Positions 26,170 through 33,436 of a DNA stretch of 52,963 nucleotides are shown here, piece by piece. A program made the translations under genes and the position numbers. Each line of letters starts with the position of its first letter. The first letter of the stretch is position 1. The notes under the pieces were generated by a model. That model was not told where the DNA came from, ran no database searches, and saw only the letters and a list, made by a program, of their open reading frames with translations. The stretch comes from Streptacidiphilus melanogenes (GTDB lineage: Bacteria > Actinomycetota > Actinomycetes > Streptomycetales > Streptomycetaceae): contig NZ_BBPP01000052.1 in the NCBI RefSeq assembly GCF_000787835.1, positions 1 to 52,963 on the forward strand, written 5' to 3'.

Positions 26170-26883
26170 TTGCAGACCGTTACCGAAGAGACCGGGCAGG
26201 CGGGGGACACGCAGGGGCTGCGGGTGCTGGTCGTGGAGAACGACCCGGACGCCGCCAAGAGCCTGGTGCACGAGCTGCGCAGACACGGCCACGCCGCGAG
26301 AAGCGTGGGCACCGGAGGGCTCGCGCTGCAACTGCGCCCGGGAGTCGACCTCGTCCTGCTCGACCTGGACCTGCCCGACCTCGACGGGCTCGAGGTGTGC
26401 CGCAGACTCAGGGCGGAGGGCGACACCCCGATCATCATCGTGACCGCGCGCGGAACGGAACTCGACCGCGTGCTGGGCCTGCAGGCCGGCTCGGACGACT
26501 ACGTGGTCAAGCCCTACGGCCTGCGGGAACTGCTGGCCCGGATCGACGCGGTGATGCGCCGGGCCCACCCCTCCGCACCGCCCTCGGCACCGGTCATCAC
26601 GCACGGCACACTGCGCATCGACGCCCGCACCCGGGAGATCGCCCTCGGCGGTCGGCGGATCCCGCTGACGCCCAAGGAGTTCGACCTGCTGCACCTGCTG
26701 GCCTCGCAGCCCGACACGACCCTCTCCCGTCGCCAGCTGCTCCGCCAGGTCTGGGACGACGAGTGGTCGCACCAGGGACGCACCATCGACACCCACGTCA
26801 GCAGCCTGCGCAGCAAACTCGGCTCGGGCAGCTGGATCGTGACGGTGCGTGGAGTGGGCTTCCGGATCGGCGAAGCGCGATAA
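26170..26883 (+). CDS. OmpR-family response regulator, orphan, butyrolactone-linked
   Basis: 237 aa using TTG at 26170, chosen because GGGGAGGGG ends eight bases upstream; upstream in-frame ATGs read through the promoter and ARE2. Receiver domain (about 17-130): V21-V-E23-N24-D25, phospho-acceptor D65 in LLDLDLPDLDG, T92 and K114. The second acidic pocket position is Asn24, so phosphorylation may be weak or absent. The DNA-binding winged helix (about 140-235) has LTPKEFDLLHLL and RTIDTHVSSLRSKL. No histidine kinase is near. This resembles atypical regulators such as JadR1 that sit beside butyrolactone receptors. It probably activates secondary metabolism genes. Confidence 0.88.
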   Translation: MQTVTEETGQAGDTQGLRVLVVENDPDAAKSLVHELRRHGHAARSVGTGGLALQLRPGVDLVLLDLDLPDLDGLEVCRRLRAEGDTPIIIVTARGTELDRVLGLQAGSDDYVVKPYGLRELLARIDAVMRRAHPSAPPSAPVITHGTLRIDARTREIALGGRRIPLTPKEFDLLHLLASQPDTTLSRRQLLRQVWDDEWSHQGRTIDTHVSSLRSKLGSGSWIVTVRGVGFRIGEAR

Positions 26884-26906
26884 CATACAGGCAAGTCTGT
26901 TTGGTC
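26882..26906. promoter_or_regulatory. ARE3: butyrolactone-receptor operator before its own gene
   Basis: 25-bp copy of the same element, core CAGGCAAGTCTGTTTGGT. It starts inside the stop codon of the response regulator gene and ends 28 bases before the receptor ATG at 26935, fitting autoregulation. It shares AACATACAGGCA with ARE1. Confidence 0.75.
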
Positions 26907-26934
26907 TACGACCCCGAGCCGCGAGGACTAGAGG

Positions 26935-27591
26935 ATGGCCCAACAAGAGCGCGGAATCCGATCGAGACGCTCGATCCTCGAAGCCGCCGCCGAGGTGTTC
27001 GGCGAGCGCGGGTACGACGCCGCCAGCACCAACGAGATCCTCAGCCGGGCCGGGCTCACCCGCGGCGCGCTGTACCACCACTTCCCCTCGAAGGAGGCCA
27101 TCGCCGCGGCGCTGGTGGAGGCGCAGAGCGAGGCGCTGGTGCCGCCGGACCGCACGGTCAAGCTCCAGGCCGTGATCGACATGTCGCTGGAGTTCGCCCG
27201 GCGCCTGCAGTGGGACACCGTGCTGCGGGCCAGCGTGCGCCTGGCCGTCGAGCAGTCCTCGTTCGCACAGTCGGCGCAGGCCCCGTACGACGAGGCCATC
27301 GCCGTCATCGAGCACCTGCTGCGACAGGCCGACCGGCAGGGGGAGCTGCTGCCAGGGATGGAGCTGCGCGAGGTCGCCTCGACCGTGGTCGGGTCGTTCA
27401 CCGGGCTGCAGGTGATGTCGCAGGTCTACAGCAACCGTCAGGACCTGCCCGCGCGGGTCTCCGCGCTGTGGCGGCTGCTGCTGCCGGGCCTCGCCGCTCC
27501 GGGCATCATGCCGCGGCTGCGGACCAGCGCGCCCCCGGCCGAGGCGGAGGCCGGAGCCGTCGCCCCGGACCGGCAGACGGCTCCGGCATGA
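26935..27591 (+). CDS. ArpA/ScbR-type gamma-butyrolactone receptor (TetR family)
   Basis: Repressor that releases DNA on binding a butyrolactone or butenolide signal. 218 aa from ATG 26935 after GAGG. The N-terminal HTH (about 10-55) reads RSRRSILEAAAEVFGERGYD and STNEILSRAGLTRGALYHHF, the receptor-subgroup signature ending in GALYHHFPSKEAIA. The ligand domain has the conserved VPPDRTVKLQAVIDMSLEF region, WDTVLRASVRLAVEQ, and GELLPG followed by the VGSFTGLQVMSQV segment. These are typical of ScbR/ArpA. It lies downstream of the response regulator and near AfsA, with AREs in between. Whether it is a true receptor or a pseudo-receptor is not decided by sequence. Confidence 0.92.
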   Translation: MAQQERGIRSRRSILEAAAEVFGERGYDAASTNEILSRAGLTRGALYHHFPSKEAIAAALVEAQSEALVPPDRTVKLQAVIDMSLEFARRLQWDTVLRASVRLAVEQSSFAQSAQAPYDEAIAVIEHLLRQADRQGELLPGMELREVASTVVGSFTGLQVMSQVYSNRQDLPARVSALWRLLLPGLAAPGIMPRLRTSAPPAEAEAGAVAPDRQTAPA

Positions 27592-27594
27592 CCT

Positions 27595-27984
27595 TCACAG
27601 CAGGCCGTCCGCCAGGCGGGCGTCCCCGCCGACGGCGCTCCTCAGCTCCTCGACCAGCGCGGCGATGCGCTCCTCGTCGCGCCGGTAGTGGGTCCACTTG
27701 CCGACCCGGGTGGAGCGCACCAGCCCGGCGCGCTCCAGCACGGCCATGTAGGCCGAGACGGTGGACTGGGCCAGGCCGCTCTTGGCCTGGATGTGACTGA
27801 CGCAGACGCCGACCGCCCGGGGATCGGTGACGGCCGGCTCGACCGGGAAGTTCCGCTCCGGCTCGCGCAGCCACTGGAGCACCTGCAACCTGACCGGGTT
27901 GGCCAGCGCCTTGAGCGCCTCCAGCAGCGACGCGAGGTCGTCCGTCGCGGCTGCGTCCGTCGCGGATGTGTCGTTTGTGATCAT
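27595..27984 (-). CDS. ArsR-family HTH repressor
   Basis: 129 aa from ATG 27984 with AGGAAGG upstream. Winged HTH: LLEALKALANPVRLQVLQWL, then the recognition helix in HIQAKSGLAQSTVSAYMAVL and the wing WTHYRRDEERI. The family metal-box ELCVCDL is replaced by VGVCVSHIQ with one cysteine, so metal sensing of the classical type is unlikely. It is divergent from an MFS exporter and the two share a 155-bp gap with an 18-bp direct repeat. It probably represses that exporter and responds to its substrate. Confidence 0.9.
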   Translation of the reverse strand: MITNDTSATDAAATDDLASLLEALKALANPVRLQVLQWLREPERNFPVEPAVTDPRAVGVCVSHIQAKSGLAQSTVSAYMAVLERAGLVRSTRVGKWTHYRRDEERIAALVEELRSAVGGDARLADGLL

Positions 27985-28019
27985 GAGCCTTCCTGGCGGC
28001 GCGGGACCGGCACCGATCC

Positions 28020-28073
28020 ATCGATGATAAGCGATGCGTCGGCTTGACAGAACATATCGACGTTATGCGATGC
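28020..28073. promoter_or_regulatory. Paired 18-bp direct repeat, ArsR/MFS operator
   Basis: ATCGAYGWTAWGCGATGC occurs at 28020-28037 and 28056-28073, with 15 of 18 bases identical and starts 36 bases apart. A TTGACA (28044-28049) lies between the copies and the second copy covers the -10 region for the MFS gene. The placement fits an operator for the divergent ArsR repressor. Confidence 0.65.
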
Positions 28074-28139
28074 TTCGATGCGTTGGGGTTCACACGGCAC
28101 GGTCCCGCACCGCTTGCCATGGCACTGAAGGGATTTGAC

Positions 28140-29351
28140 ATGCCTATCGGGCTCATCGCCCTGGCCCTGGGGGGCTTCGGCATCGGCCTCACCGAGTTCG
28201 GGATCGTGGGGCTGCTCCCCGAGGTGGCAGGCGACTTCCACGTCTCCGAGTCGGTAGCCGGCTACCTGATCTCGGGCTATGCGCTCAGCGTCGCGATCGG
28301 CGCGCTGCTGCTGACCGCCGCGGTCTCCCGCCTGGACCGCAAGAAGGTCCTGGTCGGCCTGATGGCGCTGTTCATCGTCGGCAACCTGGTCTCGGCCGTC
28401 GCCGGCAGCTACGACGTGCTGCTCGTCGGCCGCATCGTGGCGGCGCTCTGCCACGGCGCGTTCTTCAGCGTCGGTGCGGTGGTCGCCTCCGACATGGTCG
28501 CCGAGAACAAGAAGGGCAGCGCCATCGCGCTGATGTTCGGCGGCCTGACCGTGGCCAACGTGCTCGGCGTGCCGCTGGGCACCTTCCTCGGCCAGCAGGC
28601 CGGCTGGCGCTCCACCTTCTGGGCCATCACCGTCATCGGCGTCATCACACTGATCGGCATCCAGGTCCTGGTGCCGCGCGGCACCGAGTCCGCCCGGACG
28701 AACCTGCGCAGCGAACTCGCGGTCTTCCGGCGGGGCCAGGTCTGGGTCTCCGTCACTCTCAGCATCCTGGCCTTCGGCGGGGTCATCGGCGGCTACACCT
28801 ACATCGCCTTCACCCTCACCAAGGTGAGCGGCTTCGCGACGACGACCGTGCCGTGGCTGCTGGTCCTGTTCGGCGTCGGCACCTTCATCGGGAACTTCGT
28901 CGGCGGCAAGGCCGCGGACAAGTCGGTGAACGCGGCCCTGATCGGCATCATGGCGCTGCTCGCCGTGGTCATGGCGGCGTTCGCCCTCACCGCGCACAAC
29001 AAGATCGCCACCGTGGTCGCCCTGCTGCTGATGGGGGCCGTCGGCCTCGCCTCGGCGCCCGGCCTGCAGGTGCGCACCATGACGTACGCGTCGGACGCGC
29101 CCACCATGGCCTCGGGTGCCAACATCGCGGCCTTCAACGTCGGCAACGCGCTGGGCGCGTGGCTCGGCGGGCTGGCGCTGGCCGCAGGCGAGGGGTACGT
29201 GGCCCCGCTCTGGGTCGGCGCCGGACTCGCCCTCGCCGGGCTGGTCGTCGTCGCCGGCGGCTCCCTCGGCCGCGGCACGGCCCCGTCCCAGACCGCGGCG
29301 GCGTCCGACGGGGCGCTCCACGCGGACATGACCGAGGCCGGGGTCTCGTAG
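28140..29351 (+). CDS. MFS drug/metabolite exporter (DHA1 type)
   Basis: 403 aa from ATG 28140 with AAGGGA upstream. Twelve hydrophobic helices are visible. The first helix carries GGFGIGLTEFGIVGLLPEVA, which is typical of the AraJ/Cml group, followed by the loop SRLDRKKVLVGLM (motif A equivalent) and the motif C-like GGLTVANVLGVPLG segment. The charged tail is short and disordered. It is divergently paired with an ArsR repressor and ends at a strong terminator. Probably exports a toxic or self-made small molecule; the nearby butyrolactone region makes a link to secondary metabolism possible but unproven. Confidence 0.9.
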   Translation: MPIGLIALALGGFGIGLTEFGIVGLLPEVAGDFHVSESVAGYLISGYALSVAIGALLLTAAVSRLDRKKVLVGLMALFIVGNLVSAVAGSYDVLLVGRIVAALCHGAFFSVGAVVASDMVAENKKGSAIALMFGGLTVANVLGVPLGTFLGQQAGWRSTFWAITVIGVITLIGIQVLVPRGTESARTNLRSELAVFRRGQVWVSVTLSILAFGGVIGGYTYIAFTLTKVSGFATTTVPWLLVLFGVGTFIGNFVGGKAADKSVNAALIGIMALLAVVMAAFALTAHNKIATVVALLLMGAVGLASAPGLQVRTMTYASDAPTMASGANIAAFNVGNALGAWLGGLALAAGEGYVAPLWVGAGLALAGLVVVAGGSLGRGTAPSQTAAASDGALHADMTEAGVS

Positions 29352-29391
29352 GAAACATCCAAAGAACTACCTGTCCCACTCCCCCAAAAAA

Positions 29392-29431
29392 GAGCCGGGG
29401 CCGGAGAGCGAAAGTTCTCCGGCCCCGGCTC
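29392..29431 (+). terminator. Strong rho-independent terminator after the MFS gene
   Basis: Exact 16-base arms (29392-29407 and 29416-29431) around an eight-base loop, preceded by an A-run (29386-29391) and followed by CTTTCTT. It isolates the MFS gene from the downstream operon. Confidence 0.9.
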
Positions 29432-29452
29432 CTTTCTTGCGCCCGAGTGCAC

Positions 29453-29503
29453 CTCTGACATTTCTCTGACATTCCAGTGAGGAAACGTTCACGCGCCTCT
29501 GAC
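29453..29503. promoter_or_regulatory. Three CTCTGAC boxes in 11-bp phase
   Basis: CTCTGAC starts at 29453, 29464 and 29497, giving spacings of 11 and 33 bases, whole multiples of 11. The first two copies share ten bases, CTCTGACATT. Direct heptamers in 11-bp phase are the usual binding pattern of OmpR/PhoB-type and SARP activators. A possible promoter, TTGAAG (29535-29540) and GAGAAT (29558-29563) with a 17-base spacer, lies just downstream. The orphan OmpR-type regulator at 26170 is a candidate binder. Confidence 0.5.
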
Positions 29504-29534
29504 CTGGCATGACAGAACCCTGAACCAAGATCGC

Positions 29535-29563
29535 TTGAAGGTCCGTCAGCCCCTGCGGAGAAT
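29535..29563 (+). promoter_or_regulatory. Candidate promoter of the acyltransferase-kinase gene
   Basis: TTGAAG and GAGAAT with a 17-base spacer. They lie within a stretch richer in A and T than the surroundings and upstream of the GTG start at 29619 with its GAGAGG site. If it is a real promoter, the in-frame TTG at 29535 cannot be the start. Confidence 0.4.
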
Positions 29564-29618
29564 TCTCGAAGATGGCTTTTCCAATTCCGCACAGGACAAT
29601 CCTGAGAGGGCGATTCGC

Positions 29619-32600
29619 GTGTCCCGCTCCCTTTTTCGCGCCGTCCCGGCTCCTCGGGGGGCCGTCGAACTCACGCTGCCGGCCGACCACGCCCTGGACG
29701 CGAAGAACCGGGCGCGCGTCGCCGGATTCTTCCCCGGCCTGGGCAGCCGGTCCTTCTACCGCAACCTCGACCGCACCCTGCTGGACTGCGGCGTCCCCGA
29801 GGTCGCCGGCATCTACCGCGAGGCGGCCCGCACCCTCGGCGTCGCCGGAAGGCCGGACCTGCTGCTTCTGGCGTCCACCGCCCCCCGGCGGGGCACGCTG
29901 GAGCGTCAGGGCTTCATCGGGGCGGCCCTGCTGGTGCACGGCCTGGTCCTGGACGCGTGGCTCAGGCACCGGATCGCCGAGTCCGGGACGCCCGCCGACG
30001 TGGTCGCCTACACCGGCGAGAGCTTCGGCGTGCTCACCGCCGCCGTGGCCGGCGGGGCGCTGACCGTCTCCGACGGGGTCCGCATCGCCCACGCCTTCAC
30101 GCCGCTGATGCTGCTGGCCGCCGGGGGCGCCGACAGCGACGAGCCGTTCGCCCGGGACCTCGCCCGCCACCTGCCCCCTTCGGTGCTCGGGGCTCCGCTG
30201 GTCCCTGAGCCGTGCCACGTGCTGGCCCTCACCGCGCCGGGCACCGAGGCCCTGGAGGCGGTCCTGGCCGCGATCGCCACGCGCTTCCCGCTCACCGACG
30301 TGGAACCGCACAAGGCGTACGCGCCGACCCAGGCCAACCTGTACGTCCGCGCGGGCTTCCGGGCGCGGTTCGACCGCTTCGTCGCCGCCTTCCCCGAGGT
30401 GACCGTCGGCGAACTGAAGGACCCGACCGTCTTCCTGGCCCACTCGGCGCGGATGCGGCCGGCGCGGCAGGCCCTGGACGCCTTCCTGGACGCGAACGGC
30501 ATCCGCTTCCGGCAGCCCCGGGTGCCGGTGGTGTCCAACCACGACATGTCGCTGCTGACCACCGCCGCGGACGTGCGCCGGGGCGTGCTGGCCATGACGG
30601 ACCAGGTGATGGCCTCGCGGGAGACCTGCGAGACGCTGAACGGCCTCGATCTGGACCTGGTGCTGGAGTTGGGGCCGGGCGGCAAGTCGCTGCGGCTGCT
30701 GCGGGACAACGCCGTCGAGGTGCCCTTCACCGAGTACACCGCCCGCCGCGAGGACGACGAGCACGTGCTCGGCGCCGTCACCGCGACCGGCCGGGCCCTG
30801 GCCCGGCTGGAACACCTCTACGGCCGTGACGAGCCGCTGGGCGACCCGGATCTCGAACTGGTCCGCGACCTGTTCCGCCGCGCGGGCCGCAGCGCGTTCG
30901 CCGAGGAGTACACGGCCCGCGCGCTCGAACGGGTCGTCACCGTGCAGATGCTGCGCCCGGACCGCAACGGCACCCACGCGTTCTACCGACTCCTCGAACT
31001 CCTCCAGCACACCTGGAACCACCGCGAGCACGTCGACACCGCAGGCGGTGAACTCGTGGCCAGGGCGCGCCTGAAAAAACGGCTGACCGGGGCGGACCCT
31101 GAGCGGCTCGGCCGGGCCGAGCTCGAACTCGACGTCCTCACCCCGTCCGGGCGCTCCGCGCACCGGACGGCGCGGACCACCCGCCCCGAGGTGCTGGTCG
31201 TGCACTTCGACGCGCCGGTCGGGCTGGACGAGGACGCACTGGCCGACCGGATCCGGCTGCTTCAGGTCGAGCAGCCGGCGGCGATGCGCATCCGCGACGC
31301 GCTCCGGCGCGAACTCGGGCTCGAGGAGGACGCGCTGCCGCCGCAGGGCCTCCGGATGCTCTACCAGTACCTGCTGTTCGACGCGTTGCAGCAGCACCGA
31401 CCCGCGCTGTTCGCGCAGAACGAGCACTACCTCGCGGGCGGCGACCCCCTGGGCTGGCTCACGGCACTCGCCGTCTCCGGCGCGGCCCCGCTGGCCACCG
31501 TGATCGGCCTGTTCGTCGACGGGCCGCGTCCGGAGGCGCTGGAGCGGATGCTGGACGGGCTCGCCGAGCCGCAGATCCCGCTGGTCTCCCCCGCGGGCGT
31601 GCCGGTGCAGTCACGCAGGGACCTGGCGGAGACCACCCGCGGCATGCTCGGCGACGGACCGTCCCACCGCTGGGCCCACGACGGCCGTGCGCGGATCCAC
31701 CTGGGCGGCAACTGCCAGGTGATCTCCCTCGGTTCACGGTTGACGGCGGCCGAGGTGGACGCCGGCCCGCACCACGCGGACCTGGTCCGGGTCGGGGAGC
31801 CGGCCGAGATCTGGCGCCGACGGCGCAACCCCGCGCTGGACCGGCTGGAGAGCGCCTGCGCGCTGGCGCTGACCCAGGAGAACGCGCAGGTGCTGGAGAC
31901 CGCGCGCAGCCGCCGCGTGCTCTCCAGCACGGTCTACGCCTACATCGGCATCGACGAGTCGGTGGTCAGCTTCGGCAAGGGCGGCAGCGAGTCCATGACC
32001 GTCTTCGTCCGGAAGCAGGGCGAGGAGCGGGTCACCGTCCGCAAGATCCTCAGCGAGGCGCTGACCACCGCGCGCTGGAACCCGCAGGGGACGGGCGTGA
32101 TGCTGCCCCCGTTCGCCAAGGCCAGGAAGCAGGCCGAGTACCTGCGGGCGCTGCCCGCCTCGGTACGCCCCTACTTCCCCGAGGTCTTCGACGTCGCCGA
32201 ACGCGAGGTACCGGTCCCGCCGCACCGCCGTCGCACCGGACAGGCGCACGGCCCGGCGGGCGGCCCCGCAGTGGACCGCGAGGTGCTGTACGAGATGAGC
32301 TACGTGGCCGGGGAGGAGGTCAGCCGGTTCGTCGAGCGGCACTCCCCGCCGCCCGTGCTGGTGGCCCGGCTCTACGAGCAGGTCGTCCGGGTGCTCAACG
32401 AGCGGGTGCACAGCGTCGGCCGGGTGCCCGCTCCCGGCGAGACCCTGGACGTCTCCTACTTCCGCAAGATCGAGGACCGGCTCGACCTGTGCCGTCGCAC
32501 CGCGCCGCGCACCTTCGGCGAGCATCTGCTGGGCACCGAGCGGATCGTCGTGAACGGCGTGTCGTACCTGAACTCCGGCGCGCTGCTGCGCCGGTTCCGC

Positions 32601-33380
32601 GGCAACCCGGCCTATGCGCGGGTCCTGGAGCCCCGCTTCCACTCCCTGGTCATGGGCGACACCAACACCGAGAACATCAAGATCACCGACAGCGGCCCGC
32701 TGCTGCGCGCCCAGCGCCTGATCGAGTCCGGCGCGCCCCGGGAGAAGGTGGACGCCGCCCTGACGGCCGTCACCGCCGAGGCGCTGGGCATCCGCTTCCT
32801 GGACCCGCGGGCGATCGGCTTCAAGAGCGAGGGCGCGGACACCCGCGACGACGCGATGTACGACAACAAGCCGTGGCACAACTCGATCGGCCACTACGAC
32901 GAGATCCACTTCGAGCACTTCACCCTGGCCGTCGACGCCGGCGAGGACCGCACCCCGCGCGTCGACGTCGGCTTCCTGGAGGGGAACCCGTACCAGCGGG
33001 CCTACCGGGTGCGGGATGTGACGGCCAAGGGCGGCGCCGTGCACCCCGAGGCCCCGCAGGGCATGGAGGACCACTTCGCCCCCGTGATGACGGCCGCCCT
33101 CGGTCTGGACGACCCCGCCTCGCCGTTCCTGGAGCAGGACCCCTACTGGCTGGTCCGCTTCGTCTTCATGATGGGCCAGCACTTCACCGCCATGCCGCCG
33201 TTCCACTTCCAGCAGGAGCTCGACGGCACGCTGGTGGACGACCACCGCAGCCAGCGCCGCCCCGTCGCGATCTACTGCGAGGGCGTCAAGTGGCTGAACT
33301 GGGCCCTGGAGATGCTCGACGGCACCCGCACCGAGTTCCTCGGCCTCCCCGTGCCCGCGCTCCCCCACCTGCGTGCCTGA
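29619..33380 (+). CDS. Acyltransferase, pseudo-acyltransferase and APH-like kinase fusion, 1253 aa
   Basis: GTG at 29619 is chosen over TTG 29535 because GAGAGG lies upstream. Domain 1 (about 34-400) is a FabD/PKS acyltransferase: F38-P-G-L-G-S, nucleophile S135 in GESFG, H275 in LAHSARMRPARQAL, and LVLELGPGGKSLRLL near its end. A middle region (about 400-570) is unassigned. Domain 3 (about 580-690) repeats the acyltransferase pattern, with G-D-P-L-G-W-L-T-A matching G-E-S-F-G-V-L-T-A; Pro610 replaces the serine, so it should be inactive. Domain 4 (about 775-1240) resembles APH/choline kinases: FGKGGSES (785-792), K809, M-G-D1014-x4-N1019, D1062 in FLDPRAIGF and WHNSIGHYDEI. A C-terminal helical part follows. 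It probably moves and phosphorylates an acyl or alcohol intermediate. It is co-oriented with the next gene (56-base gap). I know no matching architecture. Confidence 0.82.
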   Translation: MSRSLFRAVPAPRGAVELTLPADHALDAKNRARVAGFFPGLGSRSFYRNLDRTLLDCGVPEVAGIYREAARTLGVAGRPDLLLLASTAPRRGTLERQGFIGAALLVHGLVLDAWLRHRIAESGTPADVVAYTGESFGVLTAAVAGGALTVSDGVRIAHAFTPLMLLAAGGADSDEPFARDLARHLPPSVLGAPLVPEPCHVLALTAPGTEALEAVLAAIATRFPLTDVEPHKAYAPTQANLYVRAGFRARFDRFVAAFPEVTVGELKDPTVFLAHSARMRPARQALDAFLDANGIRFRQPRVPVVSNHDMSLLTTAADVRRGVLAMTDQVMASRETCETLNGLDLDLVLELGPGGKSLRLLRDNAVEVPFTEYTARREDDEHVLGAVTATGRALARLEHLYGRDEPLGDPDLELVRDLFRRAGRSAFAEEYTARALERVVTVQMLRPDRNGTHAFYRLLELLQHTWNHREHVDTAGGELVARARLKKRLTGADPERLGRAELELDVLTPSGRSAHRTARTTRPEVLVVHFDAPVGLDEDALADRIRLLQVEQPAAMRIRDALRRELGLEEDALPPQGLRMLYQYLLFDALQQHRPALFAQNEHYLAGGDPLGWLTALAVSGAAPLATVIGLFVDGPRPEALERMLDGLAEPQIPLVSPAGVPVQSRRDLAETTRGMLGDGPSHRWAHDGRARIHLGGNCQVISLGSRLTAAEVDAGPHHADLVRVGEPAEIWRRRRNPALDRLESACALALTQENAQVLETARSRRVLSSTVYAYIGIDESVVSFGKGGSESMTVFVRKQGEERVTVRKILSEALTTARWNPQGTGVMLPPFAKARKQAEYLRALPASVRPYFPEVFDVAEREVPVPPHRRRTGQAHGPAGGPAVDREVLYEMSYVAGEEVSRFVERHSPPPVLVARLYEQVVRVLNERVHSVGRVPAPGETLDVSYFRKIEDRLDLCRRTAPRTFGEHLLGTERIVVNGVSYLNSGALLRRFRGNPAYARVLEPRFHSLVMGDTNTENIKITDSGPLLRAQRLIESGAPREKVDAALTAVTAEALGIRFLDPRAIGFKSEGADTRDDAMYDNKPWHNSIGHYDEIHFEHFTLAVDAGEDRTPRVDVGFLEGNPYQRAYRVRDVTAKGGAVHPEAPQGMEDHFAPVMTAALGLDDPASPFLEQDPYWLVRFVFMMGQHFTAMPPFHFQQELDGTLVDDHRSQRRPVAIYCEGVKWLNWALEMLDGTRTEFLGLPVPALPHLRA

Positions 33381-33436
33381 GCACGACCTGCCACCGACAC
33401 CCCCCGCCCCGCCCCGCCCCCGGAAGGAGTCCTCGC

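Noticed and set aside
29480-29500. Single GTTCACG as a PHO box
   Set aside because: Streptomyces PHO boxes need at least two 11-bp direct repeats; only one copy is seen.
29535-29618. TTG start for the acyltransferase-kinase gene, adding 28 residues
   Set aside because: The added stretch has no ribosome site, overlaps a possible promoter and is unlike an acyltransferase start. GTG 29619 has GAGAGG upstream.
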